Shown here in pieces: positions 32,599 to 41,667 of a stretch of DNA of 64,000 bases. The position numbers and the translations under genes were made by a program. Within the stretch, counting starts at the first letter, position 1; every line of letters begins with the position of its first letter. Origin of the DNA: DATJGF01 sp035495315 (GTDB lineage: Bacteria; Verrucomicrobiota; Verrucomicrobiia; Limisphaerales; UBA8199); contig DATJGF010000021.1 of assembly GCA_035495315.1 (NCBI GenBank), positions 1-64,000 on the forward strand, in the 5' to 3' direction. The notes beneath the pieces were generated by a model. It had not been told where the DNA came from. It saw only the letters and a program-made list of their open reading frames with translations, and ran no database searches.

Positions 32599-34041
32599 AT
32601 GCCCCCGGAGGTCAAGTCTAACTGGGATGTTAGTCTCTTGAAAGGATTATCACCGTTGCCGCTCAACCTTAAACGCTTCTTTGCGCGCGGCCCCGAGATT
32701 ATCCGGGCCGAGCAGGTATTCGTGCGGGAGGTGCCACTGCAGGAGCTCGGGCTGACTTTACTTTTTGTTCTGTTCGCCGCCGTGTGGCTGGTTTTCTCGG
32801 CCGACGCCCTTACCTGGGCGACAGGAAGTCCGTTGGAATCACCGGCCCTGCAGACGATGCGCGGGATCAACTTCGTTTTCACCACCGGCATCGTGCTTTA
32901 TCTCGTGTTGCGTCGCACCTTCCGTACGCGACGCGCCGCCCAGGAAGCTTCGCGACTAAACCAGGAGCGTTTCGAGTCAGCCGCACTTGCCACAACGGAC
33001 GCGATTTGGGATTTGAATCTCGAAAGCAAACTCTTCTGGTGGAGCGACGGCATGCAAAAAAACTTTGGCTACCCGGCAGACGAGGTCTCTTCCAGTTTCG
33101 ATTGGTGGCATCAACGAGTGCACCCCGAGGACCGGGTGCGCGTGGTTGACTCTATCCGCAAAGTGGTCGAAAGCGGGGGTCGCAACTGGACGGGCGAATA
33201 CCGCTTTCGCCGACGCGACGGCAGTTACGCCATCGTGATGGATCGGGGCTATATCATCCCCGACGCGGCGGGCAAACCGACGCGGCTGGTCGGTGGTTTG
33301 AGCGATGTCTCCGAACGTCGATTGGCGGAAAAAGCGCTCGAGAAATCGAGGCAGCAGCTTCGAGCCCTCACCGCTCGGCTGCAGGCGGGACGGGAAGAGG
33401 AACGGGCCGTAGTGGCGCGCGAAATTCATGACGACCTGGGCCAGGTTTTGACGGCGCTGAAACTCGAACTGGACTGGCTGGAACGTGAGATTGGCAAACA
33501 GCCAGGCGACGTGGTACTCAATAGATTCCTCGAACGCGTGGTGGAGAGCCAGGAGTTAGTGACGGGGGCAATGCAAAGCGTGCAGCGAATCGCGACCGAC
33601 CTCCGCCCGGCCTTGCTAGATAACCTCGGTCTGGCTGAAGCGTTGCGCGAAGAGGGCCGCCGTTTCCAGGAGCGAAGCGGCACCACTTGCGACCTGCGGT
33701 TGCCGCCGGAACCACTCAACGTTTCTCCCGAGGCCGCAATCGCGATCTTCCGGGTCTTTCAAGAAGCGCTGACGAACGTCGTTCGCCACGCGCAAGCGTC
33801 GGGGGTCAAGGCAGAACTCGAGCGCAGCGCCAATCAAATCATCTTGCGAATAGAAGACAACGGCCGGGGCATCCCGCCTCAGGCACTCGATGATCCCAGC
33901 TCGCTCGGTTTGCTGGGAATGGCTGAACGCGCCTCCGCTCTGGGCGGTCAGGTGGCCGTCGCACCTCTCACCCCCCAAGGCACCCGGGTTATATTACAAC
34001 TCCCCTGCCTTGGCTCGCAGGAACCTGATCGGCGACTATGA
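32599..34041 (+). CDS. Membrane PAS-containing histidine kinase (NarL-type family)
   Basis: 480-residue sensor kinase. Two transmembrane helices (about 52-72 and 97-114), then a PAS domain (about 125-245: 'DAIWDLNLESKLFWWSDGMQ', with the PAC end 'RLVGGLSDVSERRLAEKALE'), a HisKA_3 dimerisation domain with phospho-acceptor His in REIHDDLGQVL (about residue 276), and an HATPase with 'FQEALTNVVRHAQASGVKAE' (N box), 'EDNGRGIP' (G1) and 'GLLGMAERASALGG' (G2). Its stop overlaps the start of the next regulator gene by four bases (ATGA), so the two form a coupled pair. Confidence 0.92.
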   Translation: MPPEVKSNWDVSLLKGLSPLPLNLKRFFARGPEIIRAEQVFVREVPLQELGLTLLFVLFAAVWLVFSADALTWATGSPLESPALQTMRGINFVFTTGIVLYLVLRRTFRTRRAAQEASRLNQERFESAALATTDAIWDLNLESKLFWWSDGMQKNFGYPADEVSSSFDWWHQRVHPEDRVRVVDSIRKVVESGGRNWTGEYRFRRRDGSYAIVMDRGYIIPDAAGKPTRLVGGLSDVSERRLAEKALEKSRQQLRALTARLQAGREEERAVVAREIHDDLGQVLTALKLELDWLEREIGKQPGDVVLNRFLERVVESQELVTGAMQSVQRIATDLRPALLDNLGLAEALREEGRRFQERSGTTCDLRLPPEPLNVSPEAAIAIFRVFQEALTNVVRHAQASGVKAELERSANQIILRIEDNGRGIPPQALDDPSSLGLLGMAERASALGGQVAVAPLTPQGTRVILQLPCLGSQEPDRRL

Positions 34042-34670
34042 CAAAAATCCTTATTGCTGATGACCATGAATTGGTCAGACGTGGACTCTGCCAAATCCTG
34101 GCCGAAGCTTTTCCCCAGCGCGTTATCGGAGAAGCCGTCGATGCGCGGCAAACGCTGCAAGCCGCTGAGCGGGAATCCTGGGATATCGTTCTGCTCGATA
34201 TCAACATGCCAGGCCGCAATGGCCTCGAGGTGTTGCAGGATGTTAAGCGGTTGTATCCCCGGCTGCCGGTGGTGGTGCTGAGCGCATTTCCTGAGAAAGA
34301 TTATGCGCTGCGCGCTTTCAAACTGGGAGCCGCCGGCTACATCTCCAAGCAGAGCGCATCGGACGAACTTATTGCGGCCGTCAAGAAGGCGCTATCAGGG
34401 GGACGCTACATCACACCCTCATTGGCAGAGGCTCTTGCTGCCACCGTCGCTGGAGAAGCCGCGGCCTCACCTCACGAACTGCTCTCCAACCGTGAATTGC
34501 AGGTGCTGCGCCATGTTGCCCTGGGCAAACCCTTGAAGGAAATCGCGGCGGAACTGAGCCTGAGCGAAAAGACCATTGGGACTTACCGGCTGCGGATTGC
34601 GCAGAAGCTCGGGCTGGGGACCAATGTGGAGATCGCCCGCTACGCGCTGCGGCATCATTTGGTGGACTGA
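34038..34670 (+). CDS. LuxR/NarL-type response regulator, partner of the PAS kinase
   Basis: 210 residues. Receiver domain with acidic pair ADD, phospho-acceptor Asp54 (VLLDINMPG) and Lys in YISKQS; C-terminal GerE/LuxR helix-turn-helix 'LSNRELQVLRHVALGKPLKE' to 'SLSEKTIGTYRLRIAQKLG'. Translationally coupled to the upstream kinase by a 4-base overlap. Targets are unknown. Confidence 0.93.
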   Translation: MTKILIADDHELVRRGLCQILAEAFPQRVIGEAVDARQTLQAAERESWDIVLLDINMPGRNGLEVLQDVKRLYPRLPVVVLSAFPEKDYALRAFKLGAAGYISKQSASDELIAAVKKALSGGRYITPSLAEALAATVAGEAAASPHELLSNRELQVLRHVALGKPLKEIAAELSLSEKTIGTYRLRIAQKLGLGTNVEIARYALRHHLVD

Positions 34671-35051
34671 TCCTTGGAGTAATCTCGTTGTCAGGTGAAC
34701 ACCTGACAGGGCGTCAGGCGATTACCGCGCCGCACTTTCAGCCTGCCTCTATCTGTTCTAATGCTTCGAGGCAGCGCACCTTGGCTGCATGCAAAAGCGG
34801 TCTAATCAGCTGAGAATTCAGCTTTCCAGTTTTCAAGATTTTAGCTGGCCGGCGACGATCCGAGTTCGAGCCGCAACATACCGCGCGGCTCCTCGTACCT
34901 CCTCGGTCCTCCCGGCCAGCCCTTTCTCGCAAAAGAAACCGGCACGCGTGCTGCGCAGCCTCGAAGTCCTCCGCCAGCGACCTTCGCGCCGGGCTTACAA
35001 CTGGTTGGACCGGAATCAAAAGGCAGCAATCACGCTGGTCTCTCACTGAGC
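34671..35051. other. Gap with a short perfect hairpin, no gene seen
   Basis: GTCAGGTG (34690-34697) and CACCTGAC (34700-34707) form an 8-bp stem with a 2-base loop, 20 bases after the response regulator; a terminator without a T-run or an operator is possible. The open frames in 34738-35049 lack any recognisable motif. Confidence 0.35.
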
Positions 35052-35477
35052 ATGAGCCCTCTCAACAATCCAAGCCAGCTCGGCAACCCTCGATTGCGAG
35101 TTTTATTGGCTGATGGAACGCAGGTCTCAGGCAATCAATTCACCGAAGCTTTGCAAGCTCTCAACTTTGTTGAAATCGTCGGCTCGGTCAAAACCAGTGA
35201 TCAGGCGTTGGACCTTTTTTTCAAACTGCGGCCGCAGGCGCTAGTGGTTTCAATCATCCTGCCAAAGCAGGACGGCATGGAGGTGCTGCGATGCATTAAA
35301 CGGGCCGCTCCTAACTGTGACGTGATTCTTTTGAGTCACGCGCCTAACACGTTCCTTGAGCAAGCTGGAAGTTTATTGGGGGCGACCGGCCTTTGTTCGG
35401 TCCATGATGGCGTTGATCAGCTGCAAAGATTGCTCTACTCCTGTTGGCAGCGCAGATTCGTCGGCAGCGAGGTCTAG
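35052..35477 (+). CDS. Stand-alone degenerate receiver-domain protein
   Basis: 141 residues with the fold pattern of a response-regulator receiver (RLRVLLADGTQVSGNQFTEA, 'QALVVSIILPKQDGMEVLR', 'NCDVILLSHAPN') but key residues lost: the phospho-acceptor Asp is Ser67 (VVSIILP), the acidic pair is reduced to one Asp (ADG), and the conserved Lys is missing (GATGLCSV). No output domain. It probably acts by protein contact, not phosphorylation, perhaps tuning the neighbouring two-component pair. Confidence 0.75.
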   Translation: MSPLNNPSQLGNPRLRVLLADGTQVSGNQFTEALQALNFVEIVGSVKTSDQALDLFFKLRPQALVVSIILPKQDGMEVLRCIKRAAPNCDVILLSHAPNTFLEQAGSLLGATGLCSVHDGVDQLQRLLYSCWQRRFVGSEV

Positions 35478-35493
35478 CGATCGCCTCTTCACC

Positions 35494-36747
35494 TCACGCG
35501 TTAGCCGCCTTCGGTTTCTGAACTGCCGTACCGGTTTCCTTTAGAAAGCACGTGAGAACCAAGGCTATCAGAATGCCGTAGATCAGGGGCTTGAACCCGG
35601 CCTGGTAGTGCTCCAGTCCCAGATTGTCCGCCCCTTCAGCGACTTGCACCAACCTAGCGCCAAACACCGGCCCCAGCAGAGCGCTGAAGGTAAAATTGAG
35701 GAAATTTATCACGCCGGTCGCCGATCCGCCCAACTCCGGCGGGTTGGCTTCCTTGATCACCGTGTAGGGTAACATCGCGGCGCCGGAAGCAATCCCCATG
35801 ATGATTCCCACCACCGGGCCCCGCAAAACGCTCGGGTCCCCAAAAAGGACCCAGACGAGTGAAGCCAACAAGACGAGTGTAGCCCCGAGGATGACCGGTT
35901 TGCGTCGGCCAAGCCGATCAGAAATGAACCCAAGCAAAGGGCACCCGACCATCCATCCCAGCGGAACGGTGGCGGCCAGCGAGACCGCTTGCTCATACTC
36001 GCGTCCACGGGCTTCCTGCAGAAACCGCACACCCCAGGTCATTCCGAAAATGGTCGTCGGAATGAACAGCAGGCCGGCAATGAAACCGCATAAGAGCGAT
36101 TGTGGGTTGAATAATACCCGCTTTAAAGAATTGAATACGGCCGCGAATCCGGCGGTTTTATCGTTTCCGCCTCGAAGATCTTCCTTTGGCAGAAACGCCA
36201 ACAGACACGCGCTAATCCCCAAGCCGAGGACTCCGGCGTAGATCCAAAAATGTCCCCAGGAAAGTCCTCGCTGGATTAGTGGTCCGACCAGGAATTGGCC
36301 CGCCGAGCCACCCGCCATGCCGAACATCTGTGTCGCGCCGATGAACGATGCGGCACACGAGGCTGGAAAGTTGCGTGTGATCAGATAGACGGCTCCAACA
36401 AGGGCAAATACACCACCGGCACCCTGAAGAAACCGACCGACATTGGCGGCGATAACATTCCCTGTTCCGAATAGTATGGCACCGACGCCGACCAGAGCCG
36501 CCCCGATGGGAATGACGCGCTTTGCTCCCAGCCGATCAATCGCCGCTCCGGCAACCAGGCTGAACGGGGAGTAACCGTAATAGAACATCCCCACCACCGC
36601 GGAGACCCCGAGCGCGCTGAGGCCAAAGGCGTCGGACAATTGCGGCATCATGACGCTCGGCGCGGAGCGCAAAGCATACTGGTAGAAGTAATACACAGCC
36701 ACCAGCAGCCACGCCAGAACCGCCGTAACCGAAATTCGCGCGCCCAT
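35494..36747 (-). CDS. MFS transporter
   Basis: 417 residues, about 12 transmembrane segments. The motif-A loop between helices 2 and 3 is 'AAIDRLGAKRVIPIG', and its counterpart 'GFISDRLGRRKPVILGA' lies between helices 8 and 9. 'YYFYQYALRSAPSVMMPQL' resembles the N-terminus of the Nar/ACS-like group, so an organic anion is a plausible substrate, but this cannot be fixed. It is 21 bases downstream of sdaA on the same strand and may import a substrate for the fermentation cluster (inference). Confidence 0.85.
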   Translation of the reverse strand: MGARISVTAVLAWLLVAVYYFYQYALRSAPSVMMPQLSDAFGLSALGVSAVVGMFYYGYSPFSLVAGAAIDRLGAKRVIPIGAALVGVGAILFGTGNVIAANVGRFLQGAGGVFALVGAVYLITRNFPASCAASFIGATQMFGMAGGSAGQFLVGPLIQRGLSWGHFWIYAGVLGLGISACLLAFLPKEDLRGGNDKTAGFAAVFNSLKRVLFNPQSLLCGFIAGLLFIPTTIFGMTWGVRFLQEARGREYEQAVSLAATVPLGWMVGCPLLGFISDRLGRRKPVILGATLVLLASLVWVLFGDPSVLRGPVVGIIMGIASGAAMLPYTVIKEANPPELGGSATGVINFLNFTFSALLGPVFGARLVQVAEGADNLGLEHYQAGFKPLIYGILIALVLTCFLKETGTAVQKPKAANA

Positions 36748-36768
36748 GTGCTACGCTTGGCTCGGTTC

Positions 36769-38382
36769 TTAGCACAGCACCAGGTTTGCCGCCAATCCGC
36801 CCTCGCTCGTTTCTTTGTATTTGGCACTCATGTCCCGGCCGGTTTCCGCCAAGGTCTTGATCGTGGTGTCGAGATCGACGCGGTGCCGGGTCTCAATTTC
36901 ATTGCTGGCGATCATAAAGGCAGTCCACGCTTTCACCGCGCCAAAAGCGCAGCGTTCGATACAAGGGACCTGGACGTACCCGGCGACCGGGTCACAAGTC
37001 AAACCAAGGTGATGTTCGAGCGCTGACTCGGCAGCATTCTCGAGGGTTTGGGGGGTGCTATCCATCGCTTGCGCGATGAACGCCGCCGACATCGCCGAGG
37101 CGACCCCAATCTCGGATTGACAGCCCCCTTCCGCACCGGAAAGCGTCGCGTTGTGCTTGCACAAGTAACCAATTGCAGCACCGGCCAGCAATCCCTCCCG
37201 GACCTTTGTCATCGGCAACTTCCGCTTGCTTTCCACCAGGGCATACACGATCGCCGGCATCACTCCCGCCGAACCGCCGGTCGGCGCCGTAATCACCAAA
37301 TGGCCTCGCGCGTTTTCCTCCGAAGCCGCCAGCGCGCACGCCGACACCAGTCCGATGGCACGATCACTTTCATATTTGTCGTCCTGGGCCCGAGCCCAAA
37401 CCGTCGCCGCCTTTGTGTGCAGCTTGATTGGTCCCGGTAAAACGTCGTCTTTCAGAGACAGACCCGTTTTCACAGTCGCTAGCATTGCCCCGGCGATCTT
37501 ATCCAAAAACGCGTTAATCTGTTCCTCGCTTTTGCCCGACACGGCCTTCTCATTAGCCATGATTACCTGCGCGATTGACAATTTATTGTTTTCAGCGTGC
37601 TGGCGTAGTTGCTTCATCGTTTCATAGGGATACTTTGGCTGGCCCTTTTTGGGAGGCTCATAGCCTTTCCATTCGATGAAGCCGCCCCCGACAGAATAAT
37701 ACTCCAATTCGTAGAGGACCTGATCGCCCGCCAGCAATTTGCAGGTCATGGTATTGGGGTGCGGAAATTCGCCTTTCGGCGAATCGTAAATAATGTCAGC
37801 GAGAGATAGACTGAACGTCTTGTCGCCGAGCTTGAGTGGATAGGTTTGGCCTGGCTTTGCTCTCATCTCATCAAGGAAAAGCGGGTCGACTGTCGCCGGC
37901 TCCTTGCCGAGCAAGCCCGCCAGCGACGCGCGCTCGGTGCCATGCCCCTTACCTGTGGCGCTCAAGCTCCCATAAAGGTGGACCTTGAGACCGGTCGCCT
38001 TGGCAAGTTGGTCGGGCGGCAGTTTGGTGCATCGTTGATAAAAATCGTATGTAATCCGCATCGGCCCGATCGTGTGCGAGCTCGAGGGGCCCGGACCGAC
38101 CTTATAAAATTCATCGATCACGGTCATGATCGGACCCTTGGATTGCTTGACGATATTCAGGTTTGGATCCAGAGACGTGCCCAGCCTCCCGGCTGCGGCT
38201 TCCTTGGTTGCTTGTTGCGCCCGCGCCTCGGGTGTCATCGTCTTCCCGGTCATCACCAGGGCCGCGCCAATCACGGCGTTACGCATCAGAAAGGACCGGC
38301 GGTTGATGTTCGAAGGGATCGCTGATTCCGCCGTGAGCGCGGAAGGAGCCGCATCCTGATCAGTTGTTTGTGAATTATTCAT
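36769..38382 (-). CDS. sdaA: L-serine dehydratase with a Tat-type leader
   Basis: Deaminates L-serine to pyruvate and ammonia using a [4Fe-4S] cluster. 'VGPGPSSSHTIGPMRITYDF' is the family hallmark; the cluster cysteines are in 'GAEGGCQSEIGVASAM' and 'LTCDPVAGYVQVPCIERCAF'. Unusually, the protein starts with a twin-arginine leader: Arg28-Arg29 in NRRSFLMRN, hydrophobic AVIGAALVM, and ARA before residue 56. At 537 residues it is longer than the usual 455 by about this leader. Either it is exported folded by Tat or the leader is a relic. Downstream of pflA (121-base gap), so it may belong to the fermentation operon. Confidence 0.9.
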   Translation of the reverse strand: MNNSQTTDQDAAPSALTAESAIPSNINRRSFLMRNAVIGAALVMTGKTMTPEARAQQATKEAAAGRLGTSLDPNLNIVKQSKGPIMTVIDEFYKVGPGPSSSHTIGPMRITYDFYQRCTKLPPDQLAKATGLKVHLYGSLSATGKGHGTERASLAGLLGKEPATVDPLFLDEMRAKPGQTYPLKLGDKTFSLSLADIIYDSPKGEFPHPNTMTCKLLAGDQVLYELEYYSVGGGFIEWKGYEPPKKGQPKYPYETMKQLRQHAENNKLSIAQVIMANEKAVSGKSEEQINAFLDKIAGAMLATVKTGLSLKDDVLPGPIKLHTKAATVWARAQDDKYESDRAIGLVSACALAASEENARGHLVITAPTGGSAGVMPAIVYALVESKRKLPMTKVREGLLAGAAIGYLCKHNATLSGAEGGCQSEIGVASAMSAAFIAQAMDSTPQTLENAAESALEHHLGLTCDPVAGYVQVPCIERCAFGAVKAWTAFMIASNEIETRHRVDLDTTIKTLAETGRDMSAKYKETSEGGLAANLVLC

Positions 38383-38503
38383 ATTACATTGGTTTTATTT
38401 TTCTTGTTACAAGACTTCAGCACGGAACGGAAGATTTCAGCCACGATGCAACGCACCGCGAAAAATCGAGCGAGAACCAAAGCGAGCAAGTGCAGGTCAT
38501 AGC

Positions 38504-39382
38504 TCAATAAGCTTTCAGACCTTTCGCGCGAAACTGATTGACAGCCTTTTCGGTGGTTTCTTGCGAAGGCGGTTCGGTTTCTCTCAGCGCATAGTCCATC
38601 GCCAGCTTTTCCCATTTGAACTTCCCCATTTGGTGGAACGGCAGGACGTCTACCCGCTGGACGTTGCCGAGTTGGGCGGCAAAACTGGCCACCCGCTCAA
38701 TCTCGGCGGGGTCATCCGTCCAACCCGGCACGAGTACAAAGCGCACCCAGATGGGACGGTTCAATTCGGCAAGACGTCGGGCAAATTTGTGAACGGGCTG
38801 ATTATCCATCCCGGTCAACCGGCGGTGCAACTCCTCTGAGAACGCCTTGAGATCCAAAAGCACCAGGTCCACGGACTTCAAGTCCGCATCGGTAAGCCGG
38901 TCACCGAGATAACCGTTGCTGTCGAGAGCGGTGTGAACACCCATTTCTTTTGCCGCGCCAAAGACTCTCAAGACGAATCGGTGCTGCAGTAGCGGCTCGC
39001 CTCCGCTAATCGTCAACCCGCCTTTCATCGTGTCCAGACCGTGGCGGTATTTTCTGATTACCTCAACCGCTCGCGCCACCGTCACAGGAATCCCGTTGGT
39101 CAACTTCCAGGTGTCTGGGTTGTGACAATAGACGCACCGGAACTGACAGGCGGTCAACCACGCGACAATCCGCACGCCAGGACCATCGACCGCCGAACCC
39201 GTCGTAAATGAGTGGACGAAACCCGTCTCGCCCGTTTCAAGCGCTTCACGGACGCCGGCTTCGCCCACTTTATCTCCCAGTGAAATCCGCAGGTCATAAG
39301 GGCTGGCGATGAGTGGGACATCCGCGCTCGACGTAGTGCCGGCGGCCGCCGTAGAGGTAGAGGTTTCGTGATGTCGCTCCAT
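38504..39382 (-). CDS. pflA: Pyruvate formate-lyase activating enzyme (radical SAM)
   Basis: Installs the glycyl radical on PflB. The radical-SAM cluster motif is CQFRCVYC, preceded by 'GFVHSFTTGSAVDGPGVRIV' and followed by 'GGLTISGGEPLLQ' and 'DLVLLDLKAF'. 292 residues: an N-terminal extension of about 50 residues (Ser/Thr/Ala-rich, then SPYDLRISLGDKVGEAG) precedes the normal start. The ATG is 4 bases after the pflB stop, which supports this start; a GTG inside the extension is an alternative. Confidence 0.93.
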   Translation of the reverse strand: MERHHETSTSTAAAGTTSSADVPLIASPYDLRISLGDKVGEAGVREALETGETGFVHSFTTGSAVDGPGVRIVAWLTACQFRCVYCHNPDTWKLTNGIPVTVARAVEVIRKYRHGLDTMKGGLTISGGEPLLQHRFVLRVFGAAKEMGVHTALDSNGYLGDRLTDADLKSVDLVLLDLKAFSEELHRRLTGMDNQPVHKFARRLAELNRPIWVRFVLVPGWTDDPAEIERVASFAAQLGNVQRVDVLPFHQMGKFKWEKLAMDYALRETEPPSQETTEKAVNQFRAKGLKAY

Positions 39383-39386
39383 GTGG

Positions 39387-41654
39387 CTAGGAGGCGCCGT
39401 GGAAGGTGCGGTTGACTACATCCAATTGCTGTTCGCGCGTCAATCGCACGAAATTTACGGCATAGCCTGAAACCCGAATCGTAAGGTGAGGGTATTTCTC
39501 AGGGTGATCCATCGCGTCCAACAGCGTTTCGCGGTTGAGGACATTCACGTTGACGTGGTAGCCGGTCGCGCCGAAGAAGGCGTCGAGCATGCCCACCAGA
39601 TTAACCGTTTGATCTTCCTTGGTGCGGCCCAAACCCTGCGGCACCATGGAGGCTGTGAGGGAAATGCCATCCGCCGCGTCGCGGTACGGGATCTTGGCGA
39701 CCGAAGCCGCCGAGGCCATGATACCATGCGTGTCACGGCCGTGCATTGGGTTGGCGCCCGGGGCGAACGGCTCGCCCTTGCGCCGCCCGTCGGGCGTATG
39801 GCCGGTATTCTTTCCGTAAACAACATTGGAGGTGATGGTCAGCACAGATTGCGTATGCAGCGCGTTACGGTAAGTCGGATAGTGCCGCAGCTTGCTCATG
39901 AACAGGGAGACGATACTGGCGGCCAACTGGTCGACCCGGTTATCATTGTTGCCGAACTTGGGGAAGTCGCCCTCGGTGTGGTAATCCACAATCAAACCGG
40001 TTTCGTCGCGCTGTACCTTCACGCGAGCGTGACGAATTGCCGACAAACTGTCAGCCACTACCGACAGGCCGGCGATACCAAAGGCCATCGTGCGCACCGG
40101 CGCATAGTCGTGCAGCGCCATCTCAATACGCTCATAGGAGTACTTGTCGTGCATGTAATGGATGACATTCATCGCATTCACATACACCCCGGCCAACCAC
40201 GCCATCATGGGCTCGAATTTACCCACCACGTCTTCGAACTCGAGATACTCCCCTTTAACCGGCTCACTGATCGGCGCGATTTGTTTGCCGGTAATCTCAT
40301 CCCGGCCGCCGTTAATCGCGTAGAGCAGGCACTTGGCCAGATTCGCGCGGGCACCAAAGAACTGCATCTGTTTGCCGACGAGCATCGGTGAAACGCAGCA
40401 GGCGATCGCGCCGTCATCGCCCCAGGCAGTGCGCATCAGCGTGTCGCTCTCGAATTGCAGGGAACTGGTGTCAATCGCAACCTTCGCGGCGAAACGGCGG
40501 AAATGCTCCGGCAGGCGTGGAGAATACCAGATCGTCAGATTCGGTTCAGGTGCGGGGCCCAGGTTGTAAAGCGTCTGGAGAAACCGGAAACTCGTCTTGG
40601 TGGCGAGCGAACGGCCGTCGTCGCCCATTCCGCCGATTGATTCAGTCACCCAGGTGGGATCGCCCGCGAATAGCTCATCATATTCAGGCGTGCGCAGAAA
40701 TCGAACGATGCGCAACTTGATGACGAAATCATCCACAATCTCCTGCGCCTGGCTCTCGGTGAGCGTCGCTTCCGCCAGATCACGCTCGAAATAGATATCA
40801 AGAAAGGTCGAAGTGCGCCCCAGGGACATCGCCGCGCCGTTCTGCTCCTTCACCGCTGCCAAATATGCAAAGTAAAGCCATTGCACGGCTTCGCGGGCTG
40901 TCCGCGCGGGTCCGGAAATGTCGTAACCGTAATTCTTAGCCATCATCTGCAGCTCCTGGAGCGCGCGTATTTGCTCACTAAGTTCCTCGCGGTCGCGAAT
41001 GACGTTTTCAGTCGACATCTCCGCATCCAGTGCGGCCCTTTCCTGTTCCTTATGTTGGATAAGTCGTGCGACTCCATACAGCGGAACGCGGCGATAATCC
41101 CCAATAATGCGCCCACGACCGTAAGCATCCGGCAAACCGGTGAGGATATGCGAACTGCGGCATTTCCGGATATCGGCTGTATAAGCGTCAAACACGCCCT
41201 CATTGTGAGTCTTGCGATACTTCGTGAATGTCTCCACCAGTTGAGGATTGGGCTCGACGCCATAGGCCTTGAAGGAACTGAGGACCATGCGCAAGCCGCC
41301 GTTTGGCATCACGGCGCGTTTAAGTGGCGCCTCGGTTTGCAGGCCGACGATGACCTCGTTATGGCGGTCAATGTATCCGGGCGCGTGCGCGGTGATGGAA
41401 CTGGGGATCTGCGAAATGTCGAGCACACCCTTCTTGCGCTCCTCAACAAACAGCGCTTCGAGTTTTTGCCAAAGACGCTGCGTTCGCTCGGTTGCCGGCG
41501 CCAGAAACGAATCGTCGCCTTCGTAGGGCGTGTAATTTTGTTGCAGGAACCAACGCACGTTGATGTCGCGTTGCCACAAGCCGGGCTTAAATCCACGCCA
41601 AGCTTCGCCGTTGGCGGTCGCCGTGGCCGGTTTCTCAGTAGTTATAGTTTGCAT
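39387..41654 (-). CDS. pflB: Pyruvate formate-lyase
   Basis: Cleaves pyruvate with CoA to acetyl-CoA and formate under anaerobic conditions. 755 residues from the ATG at 41654 (MQTITTEKPATATANGEAW). Active-site Cys419-Cys420 in GAIACCVSPML and the radical Gly730 in RVSGYAVNFVRLT are intact. An upstream open frame extends to 41858 but lies inside ldh and is not needed. Between ldh (13 bases) and pflA (4 bases). Confidence 0.96.
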   Translation of the reverse strand: MQTITTEKPATATANGEAWRGFKPGLWQRDINVRWFLQQNYTPYEGDDSFLAPATERTQRLWQKLEALFVEERKKGVLDISQIPSSITAHAPGYIDRHNEVIVGLQTEAPLKRAVMPNGGLRMVLSSFKAYGVEPNPQLVETFTKYRKTHNEGVFDAYTADIRKCRSSHILTGLPDAYGRGRIIGDYRRVPLYGVARLIQHKEQERAALDAEMSTENVIRDREELSEQIRALQELQMMAKNYGYDISGPARTAREAVQWLYFAYLAAVKEQNGAAMSLGRTSTFLDIYFERDLAEATLTESQAQEIVDDFVIKLRIVRFLRTPEYDELFAGDPTWVTESIGGMGDDGRSLATKTSFRFLQTLYNLGPAPEPNLTIWYSPRLPEHFRRFAAKVAIDTSSLQFESDTLMRTAWGDDGAIACCVSPMLVGKQMQFFGARANLAKCLLYAINGGRDEITGKQIAPISEPVKGEYLEFEDVVGKFEPMMAWLAGVYVNAMNVIHYMHDKYSYERIEMALHDYAPVRTMAFGIAGLSVVADSLSAIRHARVKVQRDETGLIVDYHTEGDFPKFGNNDNRVDQLAASIVSLFMSKLRHYPTYRNALHTQSVLTITSNVVYGKNTGHTPDGRRKGEPFAPGANPMHGRDTHGIMASAASVAKIPYRDAADGISLTASMVPQGLGRTKEDQTVNLVGMLDAFFGATGYHVNVNVLNRETLLDAMDHPEKYPHLTIRVSGYAVNFVRLTREQQLDVVNRTFHGAS

Positions 41655-41667
41655 ATGAATCGATTGG

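Noticed and set aside
34738..35049. Short open frames on both strands
   Set aside because: No motif, no start signal, Arg/Ser-rich composition typical of shadow frames in GC-rich DNA.
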